Positions 61,566 to 64,000 of a stretch of DNA of 64,000 nt are shown one piece after another. Both the position numbers and the translations under genes were made by a program. This DNA comes from Antilocapra americana (taxonomy: Eukaryota; Chordata; Mammalia; Artiodactyla; Antilocapridae), in contig ML661885.1 in the NCBI GenBank assembly GCA_007570785.1, forward strand, positions 17,384,918-17,448,917, written 5' to 3'. Each line of letters starts with the position of its first letter. Positions within the stretch are counted from its first letter, which is position 1. The notes under the pieces are model-generated. The model saw nothing but the letters and a program-made list of their open reading frames with translations, had not been told where the DNA came from and did no database searches.

Positions 61566-61775
61566 ATCAGTTCAGTTCAGTTTCTTAGTCATGTCCAACT
61601 CTTCGTGACTCCATGGACTGCAGCAGGCCGGGCTTCTCAGTTCATCACCAACTCCTGGAGCTTGTTAAAACTCACGTCCATCAAGTTGGTGATACCATCT
61701 AACCATCTCATCCTCTGTCATCCCCTTCTCCTCCTGCCTTCAATCTTTCCCAGCATCACGGTCTTTTCCAATGTA
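61566..61775 (-). mobile_element. BovB 3' end, antisense
   Basis: CAGTTCAGTTCAGTTTCTTA, TCATCACCAACTCCTGGAGC, CTCATCCTCTGTCATCCCCT: the 3' tail and C-terminal codons of BovB. Confidence 0.88.
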
Positions 61776-62083
61776 ATTTTTCAAAACTAATTTCCAGGAA
61801 AATTTCCAAAGGTAATTTCCAATTAATCATGGAAATTAAATACTATCATAAAAATAAAATTTGTAAAAAGTCAGGTTTCTAGAAATCTTGTATAAATTAT
61901 AATATCACCAGAAATCAAATTTATAAAATAATGTAATGAAAAATATTTGCACTGAAACACTGAATACTATGAAATATTTCTAAGAGTTTATTTTCAAAAA
62001 CTGATGCAAAATTATAGATCTAATGGAAATATTAGATATTTGTTTTAAGTATATTTTAACATTGACATATTCCTTTTCTCCAG
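61776..62083. other. Intergenic, no gene seen
   Basis: AT-rich, with short local near-repeats (AATTTCCAGGAAAATTTCCA). Confidence 0.4.
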
Positions 62084-62300
62084 AGCTTCTTGGATGGCAC
62101 TAGTGTTAAAGAGCCCACCTGCCGATGCAGGAGATGTAAGAGACCAGAGTTCCAACCCTGGGTTGGGAAGATCTCCTGGAAGAGGGCATGGCAACCTACT
62201 CCAGTATTCTTGCCTGGAAAATCCTGTGGACAGAGGAGCCTGACAGGTTAGCATTCATAGGTTTGCAAAGGGTCAGACATGACTGAAGCGACTTAGAATG
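62084..62300 (+). mobile_element. Bov-tA SINE, full length
   Basis: AGCTTCTTGGATGGCACTAG to CATGACTGAAGCGACTTAGA. Confidence 0.88.
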
Positions 62301-62474
62301 TCATAGCATATCCCTTCCCTTCATTTCTTAAAACACATTTTGGAGGAATTAAACTGTCAAATATCTTTTTGAAAAACATGAGATTCTTATCCAGGCTATG
62401 TATGATGAATCATCTTAATAATTCTATTAAGAGCTTAGGTGAATAATCCACTTTTCTAACAAGTTAAATAACAC
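62301..62474. other. Spacer before BovB insertion
   Basis: AT-rich, nothing recognised. Confidence 0.4.
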
Positions 62475-63784
62475 TTAGGTTAACAGTTCAGTTCAATCAC
62501 TCAGTCATGTCTGACTCTTTGTGACCCCATGAACTGCAGCACGCCAGGCCTCCCTGTCCATCACCAACTTCCAGAGTCTCCCCAAACCCATGTCCATCGA
62601 GTCGGTGATGCCATCCAGCCATCTCATCCTCTGTCTTCCCCTTCTCCTCCTCCTCTCAATCTTTCCCACCATCAGGGTCTTTTCCAATGAGTCAGCTCTT
62701 CGCATCAGGTGGCCAAAGTATTTGAGTTTCAGCTTCAACATCAGTCCTTCCAATGAACACCCAGGACTGATCTCCTTTAGGATAGACTGATTGGATTTCC
62801 TTGCTGTCCAAGGGACTCTCAAGAGTCTTTTCCAACACCATGGTTCAAAAGCATCAATTCTTCGGTGCTCAGCCTTTTTTGTAGTCCAACTCTCACATCC
62901 ATACATGACCACTGGAAAAACCACAGCCTTGATTAGATGGACCTTTGTTGACAAAGTAATGTCTCTGCTTTTTAATATGCTGTCTAGATTGGTCATAACT
63001 TCCCTTCCAAGGAGTAAGCGTCTTTTAATTTCATGGCTGCAATCACCATCTGCAGTGATTTTGGAGCCCCCCCAAATAAATTCACCCACTGTTTCCCCAT
63101 CTGTTTGCCATGAAGTGTTGGGACCGGATGCAGGAGCAGCAGCTGCCATGGTGCAGAAGTGACTGAGAGGAGCTACCCCATGTCCAAGGTCAGGGGCGGT
63201 GGCTGAGAAGAGCTACCCCACGTCCAGGGTAAGGAGCAGTGGCTGCGCTTTGCTGGAGCAGCTGTGAAGAGATACCCTCACACAGACCACAGCCTTGTCT
63301 AACTCAATGAAACTATGAGCCTTGCTGTGTAAGGCCACCCAAGACAAACGGGTCATGGTGGAGAGGTCTGACAGAATGTGGTCCGCTGGAGAAGGGAATG
63401 GCAAACCACTTCAGAATTCTGGCCTTGAGCATCCCATAAACAGTATGAAAGGGCAAAAAGATAGGACACTGAATGATGAACTCCCCAGGTTGGTAGGTGC
63501 CCAATATGCTACTAGAGATCAGTGGAGAAATAACCCCAGAAAGAATGAAGGGATGGAGCCAAAGGAAAAACTTTGGGATGGGACTGGTGATAGAAGCAAG
63601 GTTCGATGCTGTAAAGAGTAATATTGCATAGGAACCTGGAATGTTAGGTCCATGAATCAAGGCAAATTGGAAGTAGTCAAACAGGAGATAGCAAGAGTGA
63701 ACATCGACATTGTAGGAATCAGCAAACTAAGATGGACTGGAATGGGTGAATTTAACTCAGATGACCATTATATCTATTAGGTTA
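62475..63784 (-). mobile_element. 5'-inverted BovB LINE insertion with 8-bp target-site duplication
   Basis: TTAGGTTA at 62475-62482 and 63777-63784 bounds two BovB pieces in opposite orientation. 62483 to about 63130 is the minus-strand 3' part: it reads from [20 protein letters not shown] through [10 protein letters not shown] and [20 protein letters not shown] to the ACTGAACTG-type tail. About 63131 to 63776 is the BovB 5' UTR and start of the ORF region in plus orientation (GGAGCTACCCCATGTCCA, GGCAAATTGGAAGTAGTCAA). The minus-strand open frame 62505-63149 (214 codons) is a chimera whose first codons are antisense 5' UTR; it is not a gene. The reverse transcriptase core is deleted between the two parts. 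Confidence 0.9.
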
Positions 63785-64000
63785 TAGTCCTACTTTAAAA
63801 AGTGATCCACATGATCTTGTATTGACTATAACTTGAATATGTACAGAAATTTTTAAACATAGTGCGTATTACTACTTTTATTCAGGTAAAGCATTGCAGT
63901 AGAGAGTTACACAGACTACTCAAGGACCTACTGACCAACATTTTATCAACATGACTACAAACATTATAATTATTGAACTATGAAAAAAATTCAACAAATA
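63785..64000. other. Intergenic, no gene seen
   Basis: AT-rich unique sequence to the window end. Confidence 0.4.

Noticed and set aside
62505..63149. 214-codon minus-strand open frame
   Set aside because: BovB C-terminal region fused to antisense BovB 5' UTR across an inversion junction; no promoter or independent start.

Overview
This is a 64-kb piece of a ruminant (bovid-type) nuclear genome. The host call rests on abundant tRNA-Glu-derived Bov-tA and BovA2 SINEs, BovB (RTE-class) LINE fragments, CHR-2-type SINEs and ruminant-type L1 pieces. Cattle, sheep and goat cannot be told apart from the sequence alone. There are no prokaryotic-style genes, CRISPR arrays or operons.

The one host protein-coding gene recognised is HNF4G (hepatocyte nuclear factor 4 gamma, NR2A2), on the + strand. 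Ten coding exons lie between about 24,553 and 49,175. Every inferred junction has GT..AG ends, and the phases add up to an uninterrupted 455-codon reading frame plus stop. The protein has an N-terminal activation segment, a two-zinc-finger DNA-binding domain split across exons 2 and 3, a hinge, a ligand-binding domain (exons 5-8) and a short F region (exons 9-10). A long AT-rich 3' UTR with several AATAAA hexamers follows exon 10.

Layout: 1-24,550 is non-coding upstream DNA dominated by dead repeats: old L1 at 8.6-11.1 kb, BovB pieces at 12.9-15.1 kb, a TIR element at 8.0-8.5 kb, L1 3' ends and many SINEs. 24,553-49,175 is HNF4G with nine introns, several carrying SINE, L1 or MIR insertions. 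About 51,600-64,000 is downstream intergenic DNA rich in younger insertions. These include a solo LTR with a 6-bp target-site duplication (TSD), a 5'-inverted L1 with a 12-bp TSD, a 5'-inverted BovB with an 8-bp TSD, and LTR-like fragments.

I found no undescribed system. The most informative observations are the structures of the twin-primed L1 and BovB insertions, an inverted SINE hairpin, the solo LTR, the alternative translation starts of HNF4G, and an HNF4/HNF1-like site just upstream of its first coding exon. Repeat family names were assigned by recognition only. Boundaries are approximate unless a TSD is given.
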